Notes under the pieces: model-generated | What the model saw: the letters and a program-made list of their open reading frames with translations, nothing else | What the model was told of the DNA's origin: nothing | Database searches by the model: none | Program-made: the position numbers and the translations under genes | Shown here: positions 1-7,051 of the stretch, in pieces | Position numbering within the stretch: the stretch's first letter is position 1 | Layout of the letters: each line of letters starts with the position of its first letter | NCBI GenBank assembly: GCA_964419095.1 | Contig: CAYQOG010000011.1 | Location: forward strand, 1-26,638 | Source: JAKAVK01 sp964419095 | GTDB taxonomy: Archaea; Micrarchaeota; Micrarchaeia; Micrarchaeales; CABMGC01 | Length of the DNA stretch: 26,638 bases | Reading direction: 5' to 3'

Positions 1-49
1 GTTTCATCCTCATGCGTAAACGCAAGGGATTTCACAAGCCCTCGAAACT

Positions 50-57
50 ATTAAAAG
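50..57 (+). promoter_or_regulatory. TATA-like box for the uridine kinase-like gene
   Basis: The sequence ATTAAAAG is centred about 27 nt before the ATG at 80. In archaea transcription starts roughly 22-27 nt after the TATA box, so the mRNA is probably leaderless. No Shine-Dalgarno sequence lies before the ATG. The box is seen directly; the transcription start is inferred. Confidence 0.5.
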
Positions 58-79
58 CGAGATAAGGCAAGTATATAGC

Positions 80-706
80 ATGGAGGAGTTCAGCGTCGAC
101 GAGGGCGTGCAAGTTGCAATCGATGCGATAGGCCAGATGATAGCCTCGAGGGAGAAGCCGATAATAGTGCAGATAGCCGGAGGATCGGGTTCCGGTAAGA
201 CAACGATGATTGCGGACAAGATCAAGGAGGCATTCGGCAACAGCGCCGCGTTGCTGCCAATGGACGATTATTTCAAAGGGAGGGGATTCGTAGAGAAAGA
301 AATCAGGGAAGGACGGGAGATGAACAGGGACCATCCAGACTACGTTGATATGGAGAAATTCTCGCAGGACATAAAGGCGCTGAAGAAAAAGCAGCAGATC
401 CAGAAGCCCATATTCGACTATGTGAAGAGCGCTAGGGTAGGCTACGCGCCATTCTCTTCTAAGAGCATCATCATAATAGAGGGCTTGTTTGCGCTGCATG
501 ACAAGATAAGTGGGGCAGCCGACCTGAGGATATTCGTCGAATCTTCGAAAGAGGAGCGGTTGAAGAGGATACTTGCACGAAAGAGGCTTGTAGGCGGCGT
601 GACACTCGAGGGACAGGAAAAGTATTTCCACGAAGTGCTGGAGCCGATGCACGCGAAGTATGTGGCTCCGACAAAGGCTCGCGCAGACATAGTCATAAGG
701 AATTAG
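80..706 (+). CDS. Uridine kinase-like P-loop NTPase
   Basis: This 208-aa cytosolic protein belongs to the uridine kinase/phosphoribulokinase P-loop family. Uridine kinases phosphorylate uridine or cytidine with a nucleoside triphosphate in pyrimidine salvage. A Walker A motif, GGSGSGKT, lies at residues 34-41. LPMDDYFKGRG follows strand 2 and matches the family's substrate-binding DxFY-type segment. IIIIEGLFAL is the Walker-B-like strand, and a lid helix rich in Arg and Lys (KRILARKR) follows. The length is typical. The ATG sits 27 nt after a TATA-like box, supporting this start. The stop overlaps the stop of the convergent HAD gene. The exact substrate is uncertain because archaeal members of this family vary. 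A phosphoribosyltransferase gene nearby fits a nucleotide-salvage theme. Confidence 0.8.
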   Translation: MEEFSVDEGVQVAIDAIGQMIASREKPIIVQIAGGSGSGKTTMIADKIKEAFGNSAALLPMDDYFKGRGFVEKEIREGREMNRDHPDYVDMEKFSQDIKALKKKQQIQKPIFDYVKSARVGYAPFSSKSIIIIEGLFALHDKISGAADLRIFVESSKEERLKRILARKRLVGGVTLEGQEKYFHEVLEPMHAKYVAPTKARADIVIRN

Positions 707-1371
707 CCCCTCTTCATCCTGCCGAGATTTGCGAGCAGGGCGCTCTCAGCCTGGCTGACGTCCCCTACAAGGAGTATTCTGCTTCCTGGAGTCTCCTCTG
801 CTGTTTTCTGAACCTTGTAATTCCACGGCCTCCTGACGAGTATCGCAAGCCTGCCTGAAGAGGCGAAGTCCACAGCTACACCGCCATGGTCCTCAACGCA
901 GAAATCGTATCCTGGAAGCTTTGCCTTCTCAGAAGAGCCGCCTACCTGTATAATCCTTTCGAAATGCGTTGATATCGCGAGCGATTCGAGTATGCGGGGG
1001 ATTGTACCATCGGAAGCAATGGATGCAGATACGACATCAAGCGTAGCAAATGCTGCGTTGCTCTCCACTATCGAGGAAAGCTTTGGGTGCGAAGGCTCTA
1101 TCCTCTCGGGACTGCGGTAATATTCCTCTATGACAAAGCGGATCTGCTCAGTTGTAACCAGGTCCTTGAAATTGTCCTGTATGCGATATTCGGTTATGTC
1201 ATCAAGAGTAACCTGCCTGCCCAATTGAGCCGATATGCCATACATATCGTCAGCACGCCTGAGCACAGCGCTCTTCATAACAATTAGCACGTCATCCATG
1301 TCCCACGCTCCTCTCAGCGCCAGGCCTCTTTCCTGCTGAGCCTCCTTGCCTTGAGTCCTTGAAATTGCCAT
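703..1371 (-). CDS. HAD-superfamily phosphatase, NT5C-like
   Basis: This is a HAD hydrolase of about 222 aa. Motif I is WDMDDVL at residues 23-29, giving nucleophile Asp24 and acid/base Asp26. A motif-II-like VVSASIAS, a motif-III lysine and an acidic motif IV (CVEDHGG) follow, then LVRRPWNYK. The ED-plus-RPWN arrangement resembles 5'(3')-deoxyribonucleotidase-like HAD proteins, so a nucleotide or other small phosphomonoester is the likely substrate. I chose the ATG at 1371. An in-frame TTG at 1419 would add 16 residues and lies where transcription should start from the palindromic TATA box at 1448-1455, so the longer form is possible. The gene is convergent with the kinase and divergent from the phosphoribosyltransferase. 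Confidence 0.7.
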   Translation of the reverse strand: MAISRTQGKEAQQERGLALRGAWDMDDVLIVMKSAVLRRADDMYGISAQLGRQVTLDDITEYRIQDNFKDLVTTEQIRFVIEEYYRSPERIEPSHPKLSSIVESNAAFATLDVVSASIASDGTIPRILESLAISTHFERIIQVGGSSEKAKLPGYDFCVEDHGGVAVDFASSGRLAILVRRPWNYKVQKTAEETPGSRILLVGDVSQAESALLANLGRMKRG

Positions 1372-1447
1372 GCCAAAAACCTTGCTGAACCATCGGGAGA
1401 GTGCCCTAGGATAATCCAATTCCTTCCATATTGCTATTGCTACGGTG

Positions 1448-1455
1448 TTATATAA
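1448..1455. promoter_or_regulatory. Palindromic TATA box between divergent genes
   Basis: TTATATAA is a perfect palindrome. Its centre is 26 nt before the ATG at 1478 on the plus strand and about 32 nt before the in-frame TTG at 1419 on the minus strand. One box may therefore serve both the phosphoribosyltransferase and the HAD gene. The element is seen directly; two-way use is inferred. Confidence 0.5.
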
Positions 1456-1477
1456 ACATTTCACAATAAATATTTCT

Positions 1478-1972
1478 ATGGCCGATCTCTGGTATATCGA
1501 CTGGGCGGAATACGGCAGGATGGCCTCAGCGTTTTCAAGAAAAATAAGCGCGAAGCGCAAGAGATTCGATCTCGTCATAGGCATAGCGAGGGGCGGTGTG
1601 CCTCTGGCGATGGTAATAGCAGACAAGCTTGGCGTCAAGGTCGACATAATAAACGTAAAGTCCTACACAGGCATAGGAAAGGAAGAGAGGACAAAACCGC
1701 GCATACTCTCCACTTTAACAGACGGGATAAAAGGCGGCAGGATCCTCCTTGTCGACGACCTTGTGGAACACGGCGACACAATGAAACTGGTCAGCGCTTA
1801 TATCAGGAAGAGAAAACCCAAGGAGCTTAGGACAGCTGTGCTCTTCAAGAAGCCATGGAGCAAATTCGAACCGGATTACTTTCTCAGGAAGGTCGACAGG
1901 TGGGTCGTCTTCCCCTGGGACAAGGGAGAGACAAGGAGGCTGATGCTGCAGAATAAAACAAAAAGTTTTTAA
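1478..1972 (+). CDS. Phosphoribosyltransferase, purine/xanthine type (COG2236-like)
   Basis: This 164-aa protein has a type I phosphoribosyltransferase fold. LVIGIARGGVPLA (residues 32-44) is the strand and loop that binds pyrophosphate, and LVDDLVEHGDT (91-101) is the PRPP-binding motif with its two adjacent acidic residues. A flexible catalytic loop, residues about 62-75, lies between them. The Trp-rich C-terminus, with VVFPWD, is typical of the hypoxanthine/xanthine/guanine group. It probably joins a free base to PRPP in nucleotide salvage. The start at 1478 was chosen because a TATA box centred 26 nt upstream predicts a leaderless mRNA beginning there. The stop codon lies inside a further TATA-like run, TTTTTAAAG, for the next unit. 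Confidence 0.8.
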   Translation: MADLWYIDWAEYGRMASAFSRKISAKRKRFDLVIGIARGGVPLAMVIADKLGVKVDIINVKSYTGIGKEERTKPRILSTLTDGIKGGRILLVDDLVEHGDTMKLVSAYIRKRKPKELRTAVLFKKPWSKFEPDYFLRKVDRWVVFPWDKGETRRLMLQNKTKSF

Positions 1973-1974
1973 AG
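1966..1974 (+). promoter_or_regulatory. TATA-like box overlapping the preceding stop codon
   Basis: TTTTTAAAG spans the phosphoribosyltransferase stop codon and is centred about 24 nt before an ATG at 1994. That spacing predicts a transcript beginning at or near the small ORF at 1994, rather than at the 257-aa gene that starts at 2074. This is a motif match only. Confidence 0.4.
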
Positions 1975-1993
1975 ACTCTCTTTGTATTATGAT

Positions 1994-2077
1994 ATGGCAT
2001 CCGGGAAGGATAGGGCAATTTCAAAACTAATTAGTGTGAACTCTATTCCCTCTAGGTTCCATGCGGTAAAAACATGA
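1994..2077 (+). CDS. Possible 27-codon upstream ORF coupled to the next gene
   Basis: The ORF encodes 27 residues, beginning MASGKDRAISKL and ending in HAVKT. Its TGA overlaps the ATG of the next gene as ATGA, the classical arrangement for translational coupling. Its ATG sits where transcription from the TATA-like box at 1966-1974 should begin, so it could be read as a leaderless ORF and then feed ribosomes to the 257-aa gene, which has no Shine-Dalgarno sequence of its own. The peptide is basic and has no recognisable motif. It may be a regulatory leader peptide, a tiny protein, or a chance ORF. Confidence 0.35.
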   Translation: MASGKDRAISKLISVNSIPSRFHAVKT

Positions 2078-2847
2078 GAGGAGCAATTCTTGAGAGAAGA
2101 GCGCAAGAGCGCACTGCAGAGATCTACATACCTCCGGCGAGTCGCTTTCCAGCTTCGGAACTGCATGACAGCATGTCAAAGCTGTTTCGCGAGCACGAGG
2201 AGAGAGGCAGCGAACTGAGGATCAAGGATGTCAAGGAGATCATAGTAGAGAACATAAGATCCAGGACCTCAGTCGGTGTAAATGTCTTCTTTGCCATAGG
2301 GCCGCTCACAAGCGAGGGAATGGAGAACAAGCCCAGGAACTGGGCGCGCCTTCATGTCGCGACCCTATACCTGCAGGGCGTTCCGGTATATCTGGGCCAG
2401 GGCAAGACTTCTGCAAACGGCCAGGTATTCTCAACCACAATCTTCCCCATGGAAATGGAGAACAGGCTTGCCGCAACCAACACGCAGAAAGATTTTGGCG
2501 ACCTCTGGGCAACTGTAGCCACCGAGGCCGTAGGGGGCCTGCTTGTCACGAGGAAAGACTTCAGGAAGTCAAAGGGCTGCATGGTGGAAGTGAACGCTTC
2601 AAATGCGGCTGGGAACCCAGTCCATAGGATCTACGTCAACGAGCATTTCGATATAACGGTGGACTGGATATCTGGCGCAGTGCACCCTCTGGATGTGGTA
2701 AGGCATCCCATAGAGGTCGTGCATGAACTGATACGCCTGGTGAGGCACAGCGCCGCGCCCCAGCTGCTCCGCGATACGGATGCCATCAAACATGCAACGG
2801 TGCCGGAGATGATGGAGATGGTCAGGCAGCTGCACAAAGGGCAATGA
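2074..2847 (+). CDS. Hypothetical protein, 257 aa, family not recognised
   Basis: I do not recognise this family. The protein looks soluble and globular. The N-terminal 80 residues are charged and helical (FREHEERGSELRIKDVKE). A central region rich in beta strand carries FFAIGPLTSEG and YLQGVPVYLGQGKT. The C-terminal part has IYVNEHFDITVDWISG, then a helix with several His (HPIEVVHELIRLVRH), and ends in MMEMVRQLHKGQ. There is no signal peptide, membrane segment or known catalytic signature. No upstream in-frame start exists because TAG lies in frame at 2053. The ATG overlaps the stop of a 27-codon ORF. Codon use and composition resemble the neighbours, so it is probably a real, lineage-restricted gene. 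Confidence 0.7.
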   Translation: MRGAILERRAQERTAEIYIPPASRFPASELHDSMSKLFREHEERGSELRIKDVKEIIVENIRSRTSVGVNVFFAIGPLTSEGMENKPRNWARLHVATLYLQGVPVYLGQGKTSANGQVFSTTIFPMEMENRLAATNTQKDFGDLWATVATEAVGGLLVTRKDFRKSKGCMVEVNASNAAGNPVHRIYVNEHFDITVDWISGAVHPLDVVRHPIEVVHELIRLVRHSAAPQLLRDTDAIKHATVPEMMEMVRQLHKGQ

Positions 2848-2886
2848 ACGCCTCGGCAAGCATATCCTTTTTATAGCTTGCCAATC

Positions 2887-2895
2887 ATATAAAAG
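2887..2895 (+). promoter_or_regulatory. TATA box for the small zinc-finger gene
   Basis: ATATAAAAG is centred about 28 nt before the ATG at 2919, fitting a leaderless or nearly leaderless mRNA. The spacing favours the ATG at 2919 over the out-of-frame ATG at 2911. Confidence 0.55.
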
Positions 2896-2918
2896 TAGAA
2901 ATTCTTAACCATGATTCT

Positions 2919-3113
2919 ATGCTATGCGAGAGATGCAGCCGTGACATTTACAAGCACGAGGTCTGCAGGTACTGCAACAGGAAGATATGCTCAAACTGCG
3001 TGAAGAGCTCAAGGCGAGTGAGCAAGACAGTGCGAATAGTCATATGCAAGGACTGCTGGTCCATGATGAAGAGGAGGACGGCCTTCAAGGGCATGACCGG
3101 CGACCAGGCCTGA
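2919..3113 (+). CDS. Small double zinc-finger protein, 64 aa
   Basis: The protein has eight cysteines in four CxxC pairs: C3/C6, C16/C19, C24/C27 and C43/C46. This is the spacing of a cross-braced, FYVE/RING/B-box-like fold binding two zinc ions, in which pairs 1 and 3 share one ion and pairs 2 and 4 the other. The surface is strongly basic (KSSRRVSKTVR and MMKRRTAFK), suggesting contact with nucleic acid or with an acidic partner. There is no other domain. The TATA box 28 nt upstream supports the start. It may be a small transcription- or ribosome-associated protein or an adaptor; the function cannot be assigned from sequence. Confidence 0.65.
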   Translation: MLCERCSRDIYKHEVCRYCNRKICSNCVKSSRRVSKTVRIVICKDCWSMMKRRTAFKGMTGDQA

Positions 3114-3120
3114 TTCCTTA

Positions 3121-3546
3121 CTAGAGAGACTTGGCGGCATTCTCCAGTGGTATTCTTTTTAGGCCGTCGATATGATCAAAGTCAGAGTCATCCGTTATTA
3201 GCTCTTCTATGCCATTCTCGATACAACACGCCGCATGTATTGCATCCCTCGGTTTGAGGCCATATGTGTCTGCAATGTGCTGGGCAGCATGCAATATGCG
3301 TTCATCGACAGCCAGGAGCCTTAACCTGGGGAGGGACAGAAATTTTCTGCCTTCATCTCTTGCAACCTCGATGCCGCCGATCTTCCTTATCGCCCATACA
3401 AGCTCGTCCCAGGTAAGCGTGCTGGTTGCTCCCGGGGTTGTACCGCCTACTATACTTTCCAGGATTTTCCTGGCGGAGATAAATTTGGCCTCTGAGCGAT
3501 CAGATAAGGCCATGTATATAAACACATTTGCATCAAGGTATTTCAT
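3121..3546 (-). CDS. vapC: PIN-domain ribonuclease, VapC-type toxin
   Basis: This 141-aa PIN-domain protein has the expected acidic residues for a metal-dependent RNase: Asp5 in YLDANVFIY, Glu48 in TWDELVWA, Asp101 in KPRDAIHAA, and the Asp cluster at 119-122 in ITDDSDFD. The start MKYLDANVFI was chosen because PIN domains begin at this first strand; a longer reading adds only an Arg-rich tail. The ATG lies 14 nt inside the end of the upstream AbrB-type gene, the usual coupling of antitoxin and toxin. VapC toxins cleave specific RNAs, commonly tRNA or rRNA; the target here is unknown. All catalytic positions are present, so it is probably active. Confidence 0.85.
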   Translation of the reverse strand: MKYLDANVFIYMALSDRSEAKFISARKILESIVGGTTPGATSTLTWDELVWAIRKIGGIEVARDEGRKFLSLPRLRLLAVDERILHAAQHIADTYGLKPRDAIHAACCIENGIEELITDDSDFDHIDGLKRIPLENAAKSL

Positions 3547-3778
3547 ATTCCTCCTCCAATATTCTCTTAATCTTCTTTGCATTTAGTCCCCTGACCCTTT
3601 TAGGCACATTGGCAAATTCCTCTAAAAATTCCTTTGGGCTCAGCTTCTTTCTTATTAAAATCACATCCCCTTCTACTTCGAAGACGATTTCAGAGCCTGC
3701 CTTAAGTCCCAGTTTTTCCCTGGCATCCTTTGGTATAACTACCTGGCCCTTCTCGCTTATTGTCCTTTCAAGCTCCAT
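3533..3778 (-). CDS. AbrB/MazE-type antitoxin, partner of the VapC toxin
   Basis: This 81-aa protein has an N-terminal AbrB/SpoVT swapped-hairpin DNA-binding domain: the run from TISEKGQVVIPKDAREKLG to VFEVEGDVILIRKK is characteristic. A helical tail (PKEFLEEFANVPKRVRG and KKIKRILEEEYEIP) probably wraps the PIN toxin. The ATG at 3778 was chosen. A TTG at 3787 adds MVG and lies closer to the predicted transcription start. The TATA box GTATATATAC at 3811-3820 precedes it on the minus strand. Such antitoxins normally repress their own promoter. The imperfect AGTAT/ATACT repeat at 3800-3821 overlapping the box is a candidate operator, but only five bases match on each side. Confidence 0.85.
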   Translation of the reverse strand: MELERTISEKGQVVIPKDAREKLGLKAGSEIVFEVEGDVILIRKKLSPKEFLEEFANVPKRVRGLNAKKIKRILEEEYEIP

Positions 3779-3810
3779 TCCTACCAACCAGTAAGAATTA
3801 GTATGAACAG

Positions 3811-3820
3811 GTATATATAC
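3811..3820 (-). promoter_or_regulatory. TATA box of the toxin-antitoxin operon
   Basis: GTATATATAC is a palindromic TATA element about 30-38 nt before the two candidate antitoxin starts. It lies only 7 nt beyond the end of the IleRS gene, so the toxin-antitoxin pair probably has its own promoter. Confidence 0.55.
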
Positions 3821-3826
3821 TTTTGG

Positions 3827-6800
3827 TTAGCCCTTCTTTTCCAACGCTATTCTTACGGTCTCTCCGTCAAGGTCGATCTCTTTTGCTTCAAGAATCGCCA
3901 CTATGCCTTCCCTTATTTCAAGCGCATTGACGTCCTTTGATATCTTTTTCCTGTTTCCATTTATGACCAGCGCGACTTCTGGGGCGCATTGGTAATACAG
4001 AACGACCTTCTCGGCCTTTCTGAGCCGCAATGACTTCCTTGCGAGCTGAACCCCTCTTTCGAACTCGCGTATCAGCGCTTCTTCCCTGAGCTCTCCGCTT
4101 ATCTCCCTGTCAACGTATGCTATGCCGTGGTTGAAGGACACGGCATTCTCTTTCTGGAGCCTCTTTATCACTGTGAAGTGCTCTGATCTGATGTCTGCGG
4201 TTCCCCTTGCAGTATGGAGCGGGTAATAGCCGTTCGTGTCTATCTCCTTGACCATCTTGTCGGCATCTGCGCTCTTCAATGACTCTGCAACTGCGCCTGC
4301 CTTCTCCTTGAAGTCAGGGCCTATCTTCGCAAAGCTGGGCCTGATCTCGACGCTGAACGCCTCGACCTGCTTCACCTCAAGGTGCTTTATGTTTGTATAA
4401 TCGGTTATCAGGTATGAGAGCTTCTGGAGAACGGCGTATGCGTGATCATCCGTGATTTCTATCGTCGCCTTGGCCAGCGGCTGCCTCAGCTTGATACCTG
4501 CCTTCTCCCTGCTGAAGAGTATTGCGGTTATGGTATCCTTTGCTATCTCCATTGAGCTTTCCAGTTCGCCGTTGACCGCCTTCTTGTTCGGCCTTGGCCA
4601 CGATTCAAGGAAAATACTTTTCTGAGTTGCGTATCTTTCCAGGTACACTGATTCAGCGACAAAAGGCATGACAACAGATGCAAGTATAAGCGCCTTGTTG
4701 AGAACGTAATTTGCAACATCGAGGGTCGCCTTCGCCCTCCTTTTGTCCTCGTAGAGTATCTTCTTCTTTGCAAACCTGAGGTAGAACCTGCTGAGGTCCT
4801 CTATTATAAACTGCTTTATTGCGGATGTTGCCCTGAATGCCTCGTATGCATCAAGTCCTGCAGTTACTGTCGCGTCAAGAGTCTCTGTCCTTGACACTAT
4901 CCACGAGTCAATCTCATCGAGCTTCTTTGTGGAGATTCTCGTCTTGAGCTTGGGCTTGTGCCCTATTGTTTCCTGATATTCGGAAAGAAGATTGGATATG
5001 TTGTGGAGTATTGTGACTGCCTTCTCGTTCTCCTTTATTTCAGAATCGTTGAGGTTCCTGTTGAGTATCGGGTTGTAATCAAGGCACCACATCCTGAATC
5101 CGTCTGCGCTGACGGACTTTATCATCTCTGAGAGGGGTTTGAAATTGCCAAGGCTCTTGCTCATTTTCTTACCGTCAGTTCCGAATAGTATTCCATGCAC
5201 TGCGATGTGGTTGAACGGGCGCTTGCCATAGACCATCATGCTGGTCTTGAGCATGTACTGGAACCAGCCGCGTATCTGCTCAACATACTCAACTATCAGC
5301 TCCGTGGCAAGAAATTCTCCGAACGTCTCCTTGCTGAGGCTTGCCCTGAACGCGGAGCTTGAATCGAACCACACGTCAAGTATGTCCTTTATTCGCTCCC
5401 TCTCCGATCCGCAATCGCACTTCAGCATTATCCTGTCGATGTATGGTCTGTGAAGGTCATTGAGCGCTTCGGCAGCCTTCTTGTCAACGGCATGCTCCCT
5501 GAGCTCTCCGATGGAGCCGATGACACTAATCTTTCCGCAGCCCTTGCACCTCCATATCGGCATTGGTATTCCCCAGTACCTTTGCCTTGAAACGGTCCAG
5601 TCAGGCGAGTTCTCGAGAACTGACCTCTGCCACCCTTTCACCTCTTCGGGATGCCATCTTGTCTTCTCGTTCTCACGCAGCAGCTTCTTCTTCATCCTCT
5701 GGACGTTGAAGAACCATTGCGTGGTTGCCATGAAGATGAGCTTTGATCCGCATCTCCAGCAGTGCGGGTAGCTGTGCCTTATGGTTCCTCCATGAAGCAG
5801 GACCTTTAGCGATTCGAGATCCGTTATCACCGCCTTGTTCGCTTCGACGGGAACAAGCAATCCCTTGTATCCCCCAGCTTCATCATTATATGTGGCATCG
5901 CTATTCAGAGGGGAGAAAATCGGCATCTTATATTTCAGGCCAATCCCGTAGTCCTCTATCCCGTGGCCTGGGGCAATGTGCACCAGCCCGGTCCCCTCGC
6001 CCATCGAGACAAGCTCCTCTGAGAGGATTATCTTGTGGTATTTCCTGAGTTCCTTTTGCTTTGGCACTTTCTGCTCAAGCGGATTTATGTAGAGGGCGCC
6101 ATCAAGCTCGCTTCCATAAAACTCACTAAGTATTACAAGATTCTCCTTCATAAGGTTTGAGAAGGCTTCGAGCCTGTCCTTTGCGAGTATAAGCCTTTTG
6201 TCACCCATCTTAACGATGACGTAACGAGCTTTTGGATTTGCTGCGACTGCGACGTTTGCGGGAAGCGTCCATGGCGTTGTGGTCCATATAACCAGGTATG
6301 AGTCCTCGCCGAGCTCGGTCTTTGATGCTGACTTTGTCCCGTCAACTTTGAAAAGGACGAATATCGACGGGTCATCGTCATCCCTGTATTCCACCTCCAT
6401 GCTTCCCTGCGAAAGCGGAGTTTCGCAGTGGGGGCAGTATATGAGAGTCTTCTTTCCCTCGTAAAGGAAGCCCTTGTCAGATGCGGCCTTGAAAAGGCTC
6501 CATGCCGTTTCCATGTATTCTTTTGTATAGGGAAGGTAGGGATCCTTGAAGTTCAATGAGATGCCATATCTCTCATAATCCGCATCCATCCTTCCCACAT
6601 ACTTCTGCACATAATCCTTGCACTTCTTGACGAACTCTTCAACGCCGATCCTTGTCTCTATCTCCTTCTTTGAGGCTATGCCCAACTCCTTCTCAACCTT
6701 GTTCTCTATAGGAAGGCCGTGAACGTCATAACCTGCCCTGTCCATCACGTTGAAGCGGCGGTACCTTTTATATCTTACAAAGAGATCCTTGAGCGACTTG

Positions 6801-6961
6801 ACCCAGATATGCCCGGGATGCAGATCTCCAGTGACGTAGGGAGGGCCGTCAAGGAAGTAGAATCGCTTTCCCTGCCTGTTCTTCTCCCTCACTTTCTCTA
6901 GTATGCCCTCCTTCTTCCAGTATGCAATTACCTCCTCTTCCTTCTTGTTGAGATCTAGCAT
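3827..6961 (-). CDS. ileS: Isoleucyl-tRNA synthetase
   Basis: This class I aminoacyl-tRNA synthetase of 1044 aa charges tRNA-Ile. The HIGH signature appears as HPGH at residues 48-51 within FLDGPPYVTGDLHPGH, typical of IleRS. The KMSKS loop is GKKMSKSLGNF, with KMSKS at 599-603. Between them lies the CP1 editing domain with WTTTPWTLPANVAV. Cys pairs (CPHCETPL, CWRCGSKL and CKGCGKI) suggest zinc knuckles. The C-terminal third is the anticodon-binding helical bundle plus a tail. The start MLDLNKKEEEV was chosen because the family begins there; the in-frame extension upstream lacks similarity and would overlap the divergent gene. The length is normal and no key residue is missing. A likely TATA element, CATTTAAG, lies at 7013-7020, leaving a leader of about 29 nt. 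Confidence 0.95.
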   Translation of the reverse strand: MLDLNKKEEEVIAYWKKEGILEKVREKNRQGKRFYFLDGPPYVTGDLHPGHIWVKSLKDLFVRYKRYRRFNVMDRAGYDVHGLPIENKVEKELGIASKKEIETRIGVEEFVKKCKDYVQKYVGRMDADYERYGISLNFKDPYLPYTKEYMETAWSLFKAASDKGFLYEGKKTLIYCPHCETPLSQGSMEVEYRDDDDPSIFVLFKVDGTKSASKTELGEDSYLVIWTTTPWTLPANVAVAANPKARYVIVKMGDKRLILAKDRLEAFSNLMKENLVILSEFYGSELDGALYINPLEQKVPKQKELRKYHKIILSEELVSMGEGTGLVHIAPGHGIEDYGIGLKYKMPIFSPLNSDATYNDEAGGYKGLLVPVEANKAVITDLESLKVLLHGGTIRHSYPHCWRCGSKLIFMATTQWFFNVQRMKKKLLRENEKTRWHPEEVKGWQRSVLENSPDWTVSRQRYWGIPMPIWRCKGCGKISVIGSIGELREHAVDKKAAEALNDLHRPYIDRIMLKCDCGSERERIKDILDVWFDSSSAFRASLSKETFGEFLATELIVEYVEQIRGWFQYMLKTSMMVYGKRPFNHIAVHGILFGTDGKKMSKSLGNFKPLSEMIKSVSADGFRMWCLDYNPILNRNLNDSEIKENEKAVTILHNISNLLSEYQETIGHKPKLKTRISTKKLDEIDSWIVSRTETLDATVTAGLDAYEAFRATSAIKQFIIEDLSRFYLRFAKKKILYEDKRRAKATLDVANYVLNKALILASVVMPFVAESVYLERYATQKSIFLESWPRPNKKAVNGELESSMEIAKDTITAILFSREKAGIKLRQPLAKATIEITDDHAYAVLQKLSYLITDYTNIKHLEVKQVEAFSVEIRPSFAKIGPDFKEKAGAVAESLKSADADKMVKEIDTNGYYPLHTARGTADIRSEHFTVIKRLQKENAVSFNHGIAYVDREISGELREEALIREFERGVQLARKSLRLRKAEKVVLYYQCAPEVALVINGNRKKISKDVNALEIREGIVAILEAKEIDLDGETVRIALEKKG

Positions 6962-7012
6962 TCTAAACACTGTAGACTTTGGCACAAGCAAATAGTCTAT
7001 TGAACCAATACT

Positions 7013-7020
7013 CTTAAATG
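7013..7020. promoter_or_regulatory. A/T element between divergent ileS and the CDP-alcohol phosphotransferase-like gene
   Basis: CTTAAATG on the plus strand (CATTTAAG on the minus strand) is the only clear A/T-rich box in the 90-nt divergent region. Starts about 26 nt away on either side would give a leader of about 10 nt for the gene at 7052 and about 29 nt for ileS. Shared use is inferred. Confidence 0.35.
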
Positions 7021-7051
7021 GGTTGCAGATGCATAGAAAATTCGAGATTAG

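Noticed and set aside
32..652. Long open frame on the minus strand opposite the uridine kinase-like gene
   Set aside because: It is the complement of a gene with a clear Walker A motif, and its translation has no family pattern.
5230..6048. Plus-strand frames inside ileS
   Set aside because: They oppose the conserved catalytic core of IleRS and lack family patterns or promoters.
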